A stretch of 64,000 nucleotides of DNA, taken from assembly GCF_035975855.1 (NCBI RefSeq), contig NZ_CP109055.1, forward strand, positions 10,230,001 to 10,294,000. The letters are read 5' to 3'. Made by a program: the position numbers and the translations under genes. Every line of letters starts with the position of its first letter. The first letter of the stretch is position 1. Below the pieces are notes generated by a model that saw only the letters and a list, made by a program, of their open reading frames with translations, was not told the origin of the DNA and ran no database searches. Of this stretch, positions 1-8,396 are shown one piece after another. This DNA is from Streptomyces sp. NBC_01304. Lineage in GTDB: Bacteria > Actinomycetota > Actinomycetes > Streptomycetales > Streptomycetaceae.

Positions 1-274
1 AGGACTGGAAGACGAAACCGATGTTCTCGCTGCGTACGCGGGTGAGCCGGGCCTCGGGCAGCGAGGCGAGGTCGGTGCCGTCGAGGTCGACGGTGCCGGA
101 GGTGGGCCGGTCCAGGCCGCCGAGCATCTGCAGCAGGGTGGACTTGCCGCCCCCGGTGGGCCCTTGGATGACGAGCCGGCCGCCGTCCTCGATGGTGAGG
201 TCGACCCCGGCGAGCGCGTCGACGCTGTCTCTGCCGCGGCGGTACGTCTTGGTGACGCCTCTGAGCTGGTACAT
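1..274 (-). CDS. ABC transporter ATP-binding protein (N-terminal part, cut by window edge)
   Basis: ATPase subunit of an exporter of the MacB/LolD type, energising the permease encoded just upstream on the same strand. Ninety-one residues are visible. The Walker A motif GPTGGGKS lies at about residues 38-45, followed by the LLQMLGGLDRPTSG stretch usual in this family, and a Q-loop Gln at about residue 90 just before the edge. The ABC signature and Walker B lie outside the window. The start is the ATG preceding YQLRGVTKTYRRG. It follows the permease by 58 bp, so the two probably form one operon. The substrate cannot be read from the sequence. Confidence 0.93.
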   Translation of the reverse strand, partial: MYQLRGVTKTYRRGRDSVDALAGVDLTIEDGGRLVIQGPTGGGKSTLLQMLGGLDRPTSGTVDLDGTDLASLPEARLTRVRSENIGFVFQS

Positions 275-332
275 GCTGGGTGACTCCTGGTGCTGGGTGA
301 TGTGCCGGGGACGGGGGTCGCGGGGCGCCGTA

Positions 333-1820
333 CTACTCGACGCGGCGCAACGCGTCCGCGGGCCGCAGCCGGGAGGCGCGCCAGCCGCCGAAGGCGCCCG
401 CGACGAGACCGCCGCCGACCGCCAGGCCGACCGCGAGGCCGATCGTGGCCAGGCTGACCGGTGCGCTGAGCGCGATGTCGAGGCTCTGGGCCGCGCCCTG
501 GCGCAGGCCGCCGCCACCGGGGCCCGCGATGTTCAGGGCGGGGCCGCCGCCGCCCGTCATCCCCGTGGAGCCGCCGAGTTCGGCGGTGAGCGTGGGGGAG
601 ATCGTCGTCACCAGGTACGCGCCGCCGAGCCCGACCGCGATGCCGAGCGCGCCGCCGAGCAGCCCGTTGACAAGTGCCTCGCCGACGACCTGGCGGGTGA
701 CCCGGCCGGACTTCCAGCCGAGCGCCTTGAGCGTGCCGAACTCGCGGACGCGCCGGCTGACCGCCGACGAGGTGAGCAGCCCGGCCACCAGGATGGCGGC
801 GAACAGCACCGCGTACGACAGCCACTTGCCGACGTTCGCGGCGAGATCCGATGCGGTGTCCAGCGAGCCGGAGACGGTCTTGGCGAGGTCGGCCGAGGTG
901 GTGACGGTGGTGCCGGTGACGTTCTTCTGGATGGCGCTCTTGACGGCCCCGATCTGCTGCGAGTCGGACGCCTTGACGTAGACCGTGGTGACCTTGTCCT
1001 TGGCGTCGGCGAGGGTCTGGGCCTGCTTGAGCGGGATGTAGACGTTGGCGGCGGACTGCCCGCGGTCGGCGGTGGCGATGCCGGCGACCTCGAACTTCAC
1101 CCCCTTGATCTTCAGGGTGTCGCCGGTCTTCAGGTCCTCGGTCTTGGCGTACGCGCTGTCGACGACCGCGACCTTCGCGTTGGTCTCGGACGTCTTGAAG
1201 GTGCGTCCCTCGGACACGGTCGAGGAGGTCAGCGGGCCGAGCGCGGGCTCGGTGACATCGGTGCCGAAGACGGTGAAGGAGTTGACGTCGAAGTCGGCGC
1301 CGCCGCCACGGACTTCACCGCTCGGAGCGCCGGAGGTGCCGCCCTTGCCGCCGCCCGGTCCGCCGCCGCCCTGCTGCGCGGACTCGTCCTGCTTGAACTC
1401 GCCGCGCTTGAACTCCCCGCTCACCTTGAGGTTGGTGAGGCTGAGCCCGCCGACCGCGTCCGCGACGCCGTCCTGCTGCGCGACCGTGGCGACGGTGGTG
1501 GACTTCAGGGTCTCAAAGCCCTGGACCATGAGGCGGTCGCTGGACTGCTCGCCGTCGTCGCCCTCCTCGCGGGCATCGAACTCGAAGCGCGGCCGTGACG
1601 GCTGCTCGCCCTCCTTGGGCTGCTCCTGGGCCTTGGTGACGGTCATGTCCGTGCCGAGCCCGTACAGGGACTGCAGGACGTTGTCCTGGGCCTGGCTCAT
1701 GCCCGCGGACACGGAGTTGACGACGATGACGAGCGCGATGCCGAGCGCGAGCCCGGAGGCGACGACGAGCGCCGCCTTTCTGCGACGGCGCAGTTCACGC
1801 CTCAGGTAGGTGAAGAACAT
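333..1820 (-). CDS. FtsX/MacB-type ABC transporter permease
   Basis: Membrane permease partner of the ATPase downstream. The 495-residue protein starts MFFTYLRRELRRRRKAALVV, a basic N-terminus followed by a first membrane segment at about residues 17-38. A long extracytoplasmic MacB_PCD-like domain follows, containing a charged and Gly-rich low-complexity stretch (GGGGPGGGKGG). Three more membrane segments fill the C-terminal third, around AVLFAAILVAGLLTSSAV, the NGLLGGALGIAVGLGGAYLV region and the last 50 residues. The RRVREFGTLKALGW sequence between membrane segments is the typical FtsX coupling loop. No peptidase or fused ATPase is present. The family exports lipids, peptides or drugs; which one applies here is unknown. 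Confidence 0.92.
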   Translation of the reverse strand: MFFTYLRRELRRRRKAALVVASGLALGIALVIVVNSVSAGMSQAQDNVLQSLYGLGTDMTVTKAQEQPKEGEQPSRPRFEFDAREEGDDGEQSSDRLMVQGFETLKSTTVATVAQQDGVADAVGGLSLTNLKVSGEFKRGEFKQDESAQQGGGGPGGGKGGTSGAPSGEVRGGGADFDVNSFTVFGTDVTEPALGPLTSSTVSEGRTFKTSETNAKVAVVDSAYAKTEDLKTGDTLKIKGVKFEVAGIATADRGQSAANVYIPLKQAQTLADAKDKVTTVYVKASDSQQIGAVKSAIQKNVTGTTVTTSADLAKTVSGSLDTASDLAANVGKWLSYAVLFAAILVAGLLTSSAVSRRVREFGTLKALGWKSGRVTRQVVGEALVNGLLGGALGIAVGLGGAYLVTTISPTLTAELGGSTGMTGGGGPALNIAGPGGGGLRQGAAQSLDIALSAPVSLATIGLAVGLAVGGGLVAGAFGGWRASRLRPADALRRVE

Positions 1821-1953
1821 GCGGCAGACGGTAGGGAGACGGTGTGAAGGAGGGATGGGAGCAGTCTGAGAGCAGCATGAGACGGCTTAACCGCCGCCTA
1901 CCTCGGGCGGATCGCCGTCCGCCTCGCAGGGATCGCCGCCCACCTGGAGCGGA

Positions 1954-4338
1954 TCAGAGCGCGTCGCGCCGTTGCAGCCAGGTCGTCGCGATCCAGCCCG
2001 GCACGATCGGCAGCCAGAAGGTGAGGAGCCGGAACAGGATCACCGCGGAGAACGCGACGGAGCCGCTGATCCCGGTCGCGGCCGCCAGGCCACCGGAGAG
2101 GACCGCCTCCACGGCGCCCAGGCCGCCGGGCGTGGGCACGATCGACCCGGCGGACTTGCCGATGAGGAACACGACCGCGACGGTCGCGAAGTCGATCTGC
2201 TTGCCTTCGGGTGCGAACGCGCAGACCGACGCCCACAGCGACAGGCTGCCGCACAGCGGCAGCAGGAACGCGCCGCCGACGCCCACGGCCAACTTCCGCG
2301 GATTGTGCAGCAGTTCCAGCATCCGCGGCCCGACCCCGGTGAAGACCGGCTTGACGCGCGTGACGACGAACTTGCGCAGTGCGGGCACGGCCGCCACCAC
2401 CAGGCACAGCACGGCCACCGCGAGCAGCACCGTCACGATCACCGACGACGGCGGCAGATGGGCGCTCGCCGACGACCCGGAGATCGAGCCGAGCAGCATC
2501 ACCAGGAGCAGGAACGCCGCGAACGCCACCACCTGCGAGGCCGCGATGCTGGTCACCGCGAGCGCGGAGGCGATGCCGGCCTTCTGCAGGAACCGGGTGT
2601 TGACCGCGACCCCGCCGACGGCGGCCGGCGTCACCAGCGTCACGAACGACCCGGCGATCTGCGCCAACAGCAGCCGTACGCGCGGCAGATGCTGCGGGAC
2701 GAACCCGGCGAGCCCCATCGCCGCGGCGACATAGCCGAGTGCGGTCCCGACCAGGGCCAGCGCGGCCCACGGCCAGGACATGCCCTTGAAGATGTTGCCG
2801 ATCGGCTGCCCGGAGAACTGCCCGATCAGGAAGTACACGGCGACCGCGCCGCCGAGCGCCGACAGGATCGTCCGCGGCCGCAGCCGCTCAAGGCTCACCG
2901 CCTTGGGCTGCGGCCCCTCCGGCTGGAACGCCAGGATCTCCTTGCTGACGCCTTCGAGGGCGCCCTTGTGCTTGCGCAGCCGCGCCCGCGTCTCCTGCGT
3001 GAACGCGGCGGGCCGCAGCAGCGGCAGCACCGAGGCCACCACGTCGTCACCGAGGACCTGGCGGGCGACGCCCACCGAGCGTTCGGCGCCCACCCGGGTG
3101 GCCAGCATCACCATCAACTCGGCGTCGTCAAGCCGGTGTTGCAGCGAGGAAGCGGCCACCTCGCCGGCCTCCAGGCGCGTCAGCCACACCTGTCCCGCGT
3201 CGTCGATGAGGAAGGCGCCGACACTCAGGCGCCGATGGCTGATCTGGTGCCGGTGCAGCTTGGCCACCACCCGCCACATCCGCCCGAGGAGCTCATCGGT
3301 CAGCTCCCCTTCCGCCAGCTCGTCCAACGTACGCCCGTCGACCCGCTCATAGGCGAGCAGCACGGCGTCCGGGCTGAGCTTGCGCACCGCGGCGAGGTGC
3401 GGGGTGCGGATGCCGCAGTCGGCCACCGCCAGCGCGAGCAGGGTGCGCTGCTCCACCACATGCTGGAGCGAGAAGAGTCCCTGGCCCTGGCTCTGCGCGG
3501 GCCGGCGCAGGCGCAGCCGCTGATAGAGGCGGTACGCGAGGCCGGCGGTGGCGCGATTGCGGTCCAGGACGGTCACGGAGAGGCGCCGGCCGCCCTCGAT
3601 GGTCGCCTCGTAACGGCGGTTCCCCGCCGGGCCGTTGGCGATGCGTTCACATGTCGCGGGCGGCAGCTCCGCCTCGGCCAGCGCCGCCGAGACCGCCGCG
3701 TCGGGCGGCGCGAGATCGGGACTGCCCCGCCACCAGCGCACCCCGAACGCGGCCGTGCGCCCGAGGACGAAGCTCACGATCAGCCCGATCAGGGTGATGC
3801 GATGCTCGACCAGGACCGCCGCCGCGGTGATCACCAGGGCGCCCCAGGCCGCGTTGCGCAGGACGAGCCGGTCGCCGAAGCCGACCACGGTGATGAAGGC
3901 GACCACGGTCGCGATGTACAGATGGACGGGCTCGACGTTCCCGCCGTCCGGGTGCGCCCGGGTCAGGGCCCTGCGGATCGCGTCGGGCGCGGGCCCGAGG
4001 ACGTACAGATTGATGCCGAGCGCGACGAGATACGTACCGAGGGCGGCAAGCACCCCGTCGGCGACGAGTCGTCCCTCGCGCCGCATCAGTCGCTCCACGG
4101 CGGCAAGCGCGGGGGCCACCGCCATGGCCACGCCGGCCGCGAAGACCACCGGGCCGATCAGCAGGTTCGGCACGGTCCGCTCGAGTGCGGCGAAGGCCAC
4201 GAGCAGCGCGATGCCCACCGCTCCGAGGGTGAACCGCATGCGGTCCACCGGGCGGCGGATCAGGCGGGAGCCGTCGGCCGCGGTGGCGCGCACGTCACCG
4301 GTCGGACCGTCGGGCTCATCTCTGCCGAACACCGCCAT
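1954..4338 (-). CDS. Flippase-like membrane protein with a degenerate kinase-like domain (LPG-synthase TM / UPF0104 family)
   Basis: A 794-residue membrane protein in three parts. The N-terminal about 210 residues have several hydrophobic helices. Residues of about 220-480 are soluble and kinase-like: the stretch around ISHRRLSVGAFLID corresponds to a catalytic loop and VWLTRLEAG to the DFG region, but the catalytic Asp (HRR instead of HRD) and the DFG Asp are both missing, so this looks like a pseudokinase. The C-terminal about 300 residues are an eight-helix block with the GKSAGSIVPTPGGLGAVEAVL motif region characteristic of the lysylphosphatidylglycerol synthase TM / UPF0104 flippase domain. 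No aminoacyl-transferase domain of full-length MprF is present. It could move or sense a lipid; activity is inferred only. Confidence 0.85.
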   Translation of the reverse strand: MAVFGRDEPDGPTGDVRATAADGSRLIRRPVDRMRFTLGAVGIALLVAFAALERTVPNLLIGPVVFAAGVAMAVAPALAAVERLMRREGRLVADGVLAALGTYLVALGINLYVLGPAPDAIRRALTRAHPDGGNVEPVHLYIATVVAFITVVGFGDRLVLRNAAWGALVITAAAVLVEHRITLIGLIVSFVLGRTAAFGVRWWRGSPDLAPPDAAVSAALAEAELPPATCERIANGPAGNRRYEATIEGGRRLSVTVLDRNRATAGLAYRLYQRLRLRRPAQSQGQGLFSLQHVVEQRTLLALAVADCGIRTPHLAAVRKLSPDAVLLAYERVDGRTLDELAEGELTDELLGRMWRVVAKLHRHQISHRRLSVGAFLIDDAGQVWLTRLEAGEVAASSLQHRLDDAELMVMLATRVGAERSVGVARQVLGDDVVASVLPLLRPAAFTQETRARLRKHKGALEGVSKEILAFQPEGPQPKAVSLERLRPRTILSALGGAVAVYFLIGQFSGQPIGNIFKGMSWPWAALALVGTALGYVAAAMGLAGFVPQHLPRVRLLLAQIAGSFVTLVTPAAVGGVAVNTRFLQKAGIASALAVTSIAASQVVAFAAFLLLVMLLGSISGSSASAHLPPSSVIVTVLLAVAVLCLVVAAVPALRKFVVTRVKPVFTGVGPRMLELLHNPRKLAVGVGGAFLLPLCGSLSLWASVCAFAPEGKQIDFATVAVVFLIGKSAGSIVPTPGGLGAVEAVLSGGLAAATGISGSVAFSAVILFRLLTFWLPIVPGWIATTWLQRRDAL

Positions 4339-4495
4339 CAGCGTCCGCCGCTCCCGTCGAGTTCCGCCATGCTCATTGCTTGCGAAGATCGTTCCATGGG
4401 GAGCCCGGTGTCGCCCGAGGGGAGCGGCCCGTCCCGGTGGGTACCGAGGACTGGTGTGGGCCGTTCAGGTGAGAGGGGTGAGGGGCCTCTGAGGC

Positions 4496-5698
4496 TCAGG
4501 CCTCGACGGGCGCGGCCCGCCGTCCGGAGCGGCCCTGCAGCAGCACCACGGCGAGCACGGCCGCCGCGAGCAGACCCAGCGCCGCCAGCGCGGGCACCAC
4601 CACGACCAGGGCTCCCGCCGCCAGACAGCCGAGCCCGCCCGCGACCAGCACCCACGACGGGCGCCTGCCGACCCGCCACAGGATCGCCGCGGCACCCAGG
4701 AGGAACACGCCCACCCCGCCGGTCAGCGACCAGGCCACCAGGCCGTGCAGCGGCTCGGTCAGGGCGTAGTGCTCGTTGTCGGCTATCTGGTGCAGGGCCT
4801 TCTTCATGCCGAGCGCCGCGAACACGACACCGGCGACCAGCGGCAGATGCAGGAAGGTGTACGTGTCCCGGGCGATGACCGTCCGCGCGTCGCCGGTCAG
4901 GGCGGACATCGCGTGCTCGGCCCGCTCGCTCAACTCCTGGAAGTACAGCCGCCACAGACCGGCCACGACCAGCAGCCCCGTGGCCGCCGCGACGATCACT
5001 GGCACGGAGATGGCCTCCGCCGCGACACCCACACCGATCGCGACGATCGACTCCCCGAGCGCGATGATCACGATCAGCCCGTGCCGCTCCGCGAAGTGCC
5101 CGGGCGAGGCGACCCGCCAGCCCTTCGAACCGGTGATGTAGATGCCGCTGTAGTCGACGACCACGGCCGCGAGCCAGATCAGGATCTGGGTGAGACCCGT
5201 GAAGAAGCTGCCCACGAGCAGCAGCACGAACGGCGGCGCCACCGAGAGCATCGCGGTACGCCGGATCGTGGCGTGCAGCGCCTGGTCGTCCGGATCGGAG
5301 ACCCAGTACGTGGCGAGGTGCAGCAGCCGCACCGCGCCGTAACAGACCACGAACACCAACGGCCCGTACAGGCCACCGGACTTGTCCTCGAACACCTCCG
5401 GCACGGTCAGCGAGACGACCAGCACGACCGCCATCACCGCGACCAAAACACCGAACATCGCCCCCGAGTCGGCGCGCACCACGTTGCCCAGCCAGGAGAA
5501 GCAGCACCAGCACCACCACAGCAGCGCGAGCACCACGAAGCCGCCGAGCATGAGCTCGGCGCTGGTGTGGTGCGCCATCAGCGCGGTGACCTGAGTGATC
5601 GCGTACACGAAGACCAGGTCGAAGAAGAGTTCCGCCGACGTGACGCGATGCGCGTCGTCCGTGGCGACCATGCGTGATTCATCCCTGCCCATGGCCAT
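4496..5698 (-). CDS. Low temperature requirement protein A (LtrA) family membrane protein
   Basis: About 400 residues with many hydrophobic helices. After a short polar N-terminus the sequence VTSAELFFDLVFVYAITQVT matches the start of the LtrA family, and HFAERHGLIVIIALGESIVAIG is its most conserved internal stretch. The frame stays open upstream, but similarity and the two ATGs at 5698 and 5692 (MAMGRDESRMV) place the start here. The biochemical role of LtrA proteins is not established. The gene is transcribed divergently from the MFS exporter across a 183-bp region and is followed by the flippase-like gene on the same strand after 157 bp, so an operon is possible but not evident. Confidence 0.9.
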   Translation of the reverse strand: MAMGRDESRMVATDDAHRVTSAELFFDLVFVYAITQVTALMAHHTSAELMLGGFVVLALLWWCWCCFSWLGNVVRADSGAMFGVLVAVMAVVLVVSLTVPEVFEDKSGGLYGPLVFVVCYGAVRLLHLATYWVSDPDDQALHATIRRTAMLSVAPPFVLLLVGSFFTGLTQILIWLAAVVVDYSGIYITGSKGWRVASPGHFAERHGLIVIIALGESIVAIGVGVAAEAISVPVIVAAATGLLVVAGLWRLYFQELSERAEHAMSALTGDARTVIARDTYTFLHLPLVAGVVFAALGMKKALHQIADNEHYALTEPLHGLVAWSLTGGVGVFLLGAAAILWRVGRRPSWVLVAGGLGCLAAGALVVVVPALAALGLLAAAVLAVVLLQGRSGRRAAPVEA

Positions 5699-5881
5699 AG
5701 GGCCCTCCCCGCCGACTGCCCCCGACCCCCACGGCCTGGCTCCAGGCGGAACAATAGGCCACGCCTGTGACATGCCGTACAGCCGGTCGATTCTGCCGCC
5801 GGGCAACCCGCCGGCCGTGCTCAGCCGCGTACCCGGCCGCCACGGCGTGCGACGTCGCGCCGCCCATGGTGACCTGGATAG

Positions 5882-7438
5882 ATGAGCGCGATGAGCGACG
5901 GACCGATACCCGAAGGCAAGGCGGCCGCGGCCGCGACGGGCGGACCGGCACCCGGGGAGCCGGACCCCCGGCGCTGGTGGGGCCTGGTGGTGATCGCCAT
6001 CGCGCAGCTCATGGTCGTCCTCGACGCGACCATCGTGAACATCGCCCTGCCCTCCGCCCAACGCGACCTGGGCATGTCGGACGGCAACCGGCAGTGGGTG
6101 ATCACCGCCTACACCCTCGCCTTCGGCGGGCTGCTGCTGCTCGGCGGCCGCATCGCCGACCTCGTCGGCCGCAAACGGACCTTCATCATCGGCCTGATCG
6201 GCTTCGCCGGGGCCTCCGCGATCGGCGGCGCCGCCACCGGGCCCGGAATGCTCTTCGGCGCCCGCGCGCTGCAGGGCGTCTTCGCCGCCGTGCTCTCGCC
6301 GTCCGCGCTGTCGCTGCTCACCACGACGTTCACGGACCCCAAGGAGCGCGGCAAGGCGTTCGGGATCTACGGTGCGATGGCCGGCGGCGGTTCGGCGATC
6401 GGGCTGCTCGCCGGCGGGCTGCTCACCGAGTATCTGAACTGGCGCTGGTGCCTGTACGTCAACATCCCGATCGCCGCGATCGCGGTCATCGGCGCGATCA
6501 TGATGCTGCACGACCGGCCCGGACACACCGGCGCCCGCCTCGACGCCCCCGGCGTGCTGCTCGGCTGCGGCGGACTCGTCGCCCTCGTCTACGGGTTCAG
6601 CGAGGCCCAACCGCGCGGCTGGACCGACGGGTTGGTCCTCGGCCTGTTCGCCGCGGCGGTCGTGCTGCTCGCGGGGTTCGTGTGGTGGCAGACGCGCGCC
6701 CCGAGCCCGCTCCTTCCGCTGCACATCATCAAGGACCGCAACCGCGCGGGCTGCTTCCTGACCATGGGTCTCGCGACCATCGGCATGTTCGCGCTGTTCC
6801 TGTTCCTGACGTACTACCTGCAGGGCATCCTCGAATACTCGCCGGTCAAGACGGGCCTGGCCTTCCTGCCCATGACGGCCGCGATCATCGTCGGCTCCAC
6901 CCAGATCTCGGCCCGGCTGCTGCACCACGTGGCGCCGCGCATGCTGATGGTTCCCGGCATGCTGCTCGCCGCCCTCGGACTGCTGCTGCTCACCGGCCTG
7001 ACCGTCGAGGGGGAGTACGCCACCCACGTCCTGCCCGGCATGCTCCTGACCGGCCTCGGCATGGGCCTCACCTTCATGCCGGTCTTCGCCACGGCCACCG
7101 CGGGCATCGCGCCGCAGGACTCCGGGGTGACCTCGGCGACGGTCAACACCGCCCAGCAGGTGGGCGGTTCGATCGGCACGGCACTGCTCAACACGATCGC
7201 GACCACGGCCTCGGCGACGTACATCGCCACGCATCTGCGGGACGTCGTCGCCAAGACGCACCAGCCGCCCACCGGCCCCGTCAAGCAACTGGTGACGGGC
7301 GAGGGCATCGTGCACGGCTATACGGTCGCCATCTGGTGGGCGGTCGGCATCATGCTCCTTGCCGGCCTGGTCGCCGGGGTGATGGTCACGGCGAAGGCGC
7401 CCAAGCACCATGAGCCGGCGGTGCCGGCGGCCGACTAG
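5882..7438 (+). CDS. MFS drug exporter, DHA2 / EmrB-QacA type (14 TM)
   Basis: A proton-driven efflux pump of 518 residues. After a polar N-terminal tail, LVVIAIAQLMVVLDATIVNIALPSA is the classic first helix with motif D1 of 14-TM exporters. GGRIADLVGRKRTF is motif A between helices 2 and 3, and GLLAGGLLTEYLNWRWCLYVNIP is motif C followed by the W-RW-F/Y-NIP signature. The C-terminus ends in a short Pro/Ala tail. The start is the ATG at 5882; a second ATG lies three codons later and no strong ribosome site precedes either. Streptomycetes carry dozens of such pumps and the substrate cannot be inferred. No regulator gene is adjacent. Confidence 0.93.
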   Translation: MSAMSDGPIPEGKAAAAATGGPAPGEPDPRRWWGLVVIAIAQLMVVLDATIVNIALPSAQRDLGMSDGNRQWVITAYTLAFGGLLLLGGRIADLVGRKRTFIIGLIGFAGASAIGGAATGPGMLFGARALQGVFAAVLSPSALSLLTTTFTDPKERGKAFGIYGAMAGGGSAIGLLAGGLLTEYLNWRWCLYVNIPIAAIAVIGAIMMLHDRPGHTGARLDAPGVLLGCGGLVALVYGFSEAQPRGWTDGLVLGLFAAAVVLLAGFVWWQTRAPSPLLPLHIIKDRNRAGCFLTMGLATIGMFALFLFLTYYLQGILEYSPVKTGLAFLPMTAAIIVGSTQISARLLHHVAPRMLMVPGMLLAALGLLLLTGLTVEGEYATHVLPGMLLTGLGMGLTFMPVFATATAGIAPQDSGVTSATVNTAQQVGGSIGTALLNTIATTASATYIATHLRDVVAKTHQPPTGPVKQLVTGEGIVHGYTVAIWWAVGIMLLAGLVAGVMVTAKAPKHHEPAVPAAD

Positions 7439-7484
7439 GCGGAGGTCCTGGACGGCGGTCCTGGAACGGAGGTCCGCCGGGAGG

Positions 7485-8354
7485 TCACAACCGTCTCGTG
7501 CGCAGCACGGCGGTGCGCATGGGCAGGGTGAACTCGCCCTCGGCGGTCTCCCGTCGGCTCGCGAGGAAGTCGCGGATCCGGCCGAGCGCTGCCTCGCGTT
7601 CCTGTTCCGGCATGACCAGCATCCCGGCGCGCGTGGCGAGCGTCGCGACGAGGGAGTCGGCCGTACGGAGCTGTCCGTGCGGGAAGTCGGCCTGCTCGGG
7701 CGAGCCGAACCGGGTGGCCGCGCCGGGCCTCGTGCCGGACTTCGGGCCGGTCTTCGGGCCGGTCTTCGGAAGGTGCATCTCTGCTGTCTCCGCGCGCCAA
7801 CTGGCGGGCGTGTCACGGGGGCCGATGGCCGCGCTCCCGCTGACCCGGGCGAGCCCGGCCACCCAGTCGACCTCGTCGTCCAGCACGTTCCACAGGCCGG
7901 CCAGCACGCCGCCGGGTGCGAGGACCCTGGCGATCTCGGGTCCCGCGACGGCCATGTCGAACCAGTGCATGGCATTGCCGGCCACCACGGCATCCACGGC
8001 CCCGTCCGGCAGCGGAATCGCCTCGGCACTGCCCGGCGGCGCGTGGACGGTCGGCAGCGCGCGGCGCAGCTCGGCCAGCATCGCCGGGGCGGGCTCGACC
8101 GCGACGACCTCGGCGCCCAGCGCGAGCAGCGTGGCGGTCAGCTTGCCGGTCCCGGCGCCGAGGTCGAGCACACGCGGACCCGGCGCGGAATCGAGCGCCC
8201 AACGCAGCGCGTCCTGCGCGTAGTCGGGGCGGTGCTCGGCGTAGGCGAGGGCCGCCGCGCCGAACGACGAGGCGTGAAGTTGCCGCTCATCCTGAGCCGT
8301 CTGAGCCGTCTGAGCCGTCTGAGCCGTCTGAGACACCTGATCCGTGTGATCCAT
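7485..8354 (-). CDS. Class I SAM-dependent methyltransferase
   Basis: A 289-residue methyltransferase of the UbiE/type 11 fold. The SAM-binding motif I is VLDLGAGTGKLT (about residues 60-72), the acidic residue ending strand 2 is in VVAVEPAPAML, and post-I motifs are IPLPDGAVDAVVAGNAMHWF and VLAPGGVLAGLWN. Proteins with the AYAEHRPDY and NAMHWF signatures are usually small-molecule methyltransferases. The N-terminus contains a Thr-Ala-Gln run encoded by a perfect 9-bp tandem repeat, and there is a second short repeat (KTGPKTGPKSG) mid-protein. The start ATG (MDHTDQ) precedes the repeat; a later start would still keep the whole fold. It converges on the exporter gene, 46 bp apart. Confidence 0.9.
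   Translation of the reverse strand: MDHTDQVSQTAQTAQTAQTAQDERQLHASSFGAAALAYAEHRPDYAQDALRWALDSAPGPRVLDLGAGTGKLTATLLALGAEVVAVEPAPAMLAELRRALPTVHAPPGSAEAIPLPDGAVDAVVAGNAMHWFDMAVAGPEIARVLAPGGVLAGLWNVLDDEVDWVAGLARVSGSAAIGPRDTPASWRAETAEMHLPKTGPKTGPKSGTRPGAATRFGSPEQADFPHGQLRTADSLVATLATRAGMLVMPEQEREAALGRIRDFLASRRETAEGEFTLPMRTAVLRTRRL
8292..8336. repeat. In-frame 9-bp tandem repeat in methyltransferase N-terminus
   Basis: Four perfect consecutive copies of CTGAGCCGT (plus strand) are followed by a partial fifth. On the coding strand each unit encodes Thr-Ala-Gln, so copy number changes would lengthen or shorten the N-terminal tail without shifting the frame. Confidence 0.9.
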
Positions 8355-8396
8355 CCGGCGACCGTATCGGCGCGACTCACGGTCGGCCAGGCCAAG

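Noticed and set aside
4496..8029. A 1177-residue frame extending LtrA far upstream
   Set aside because: The extra sequence is antisense to the MFS exporter and methyltransferase and is of Arg/Gly/Asp composition; homology begins only at about 5692.
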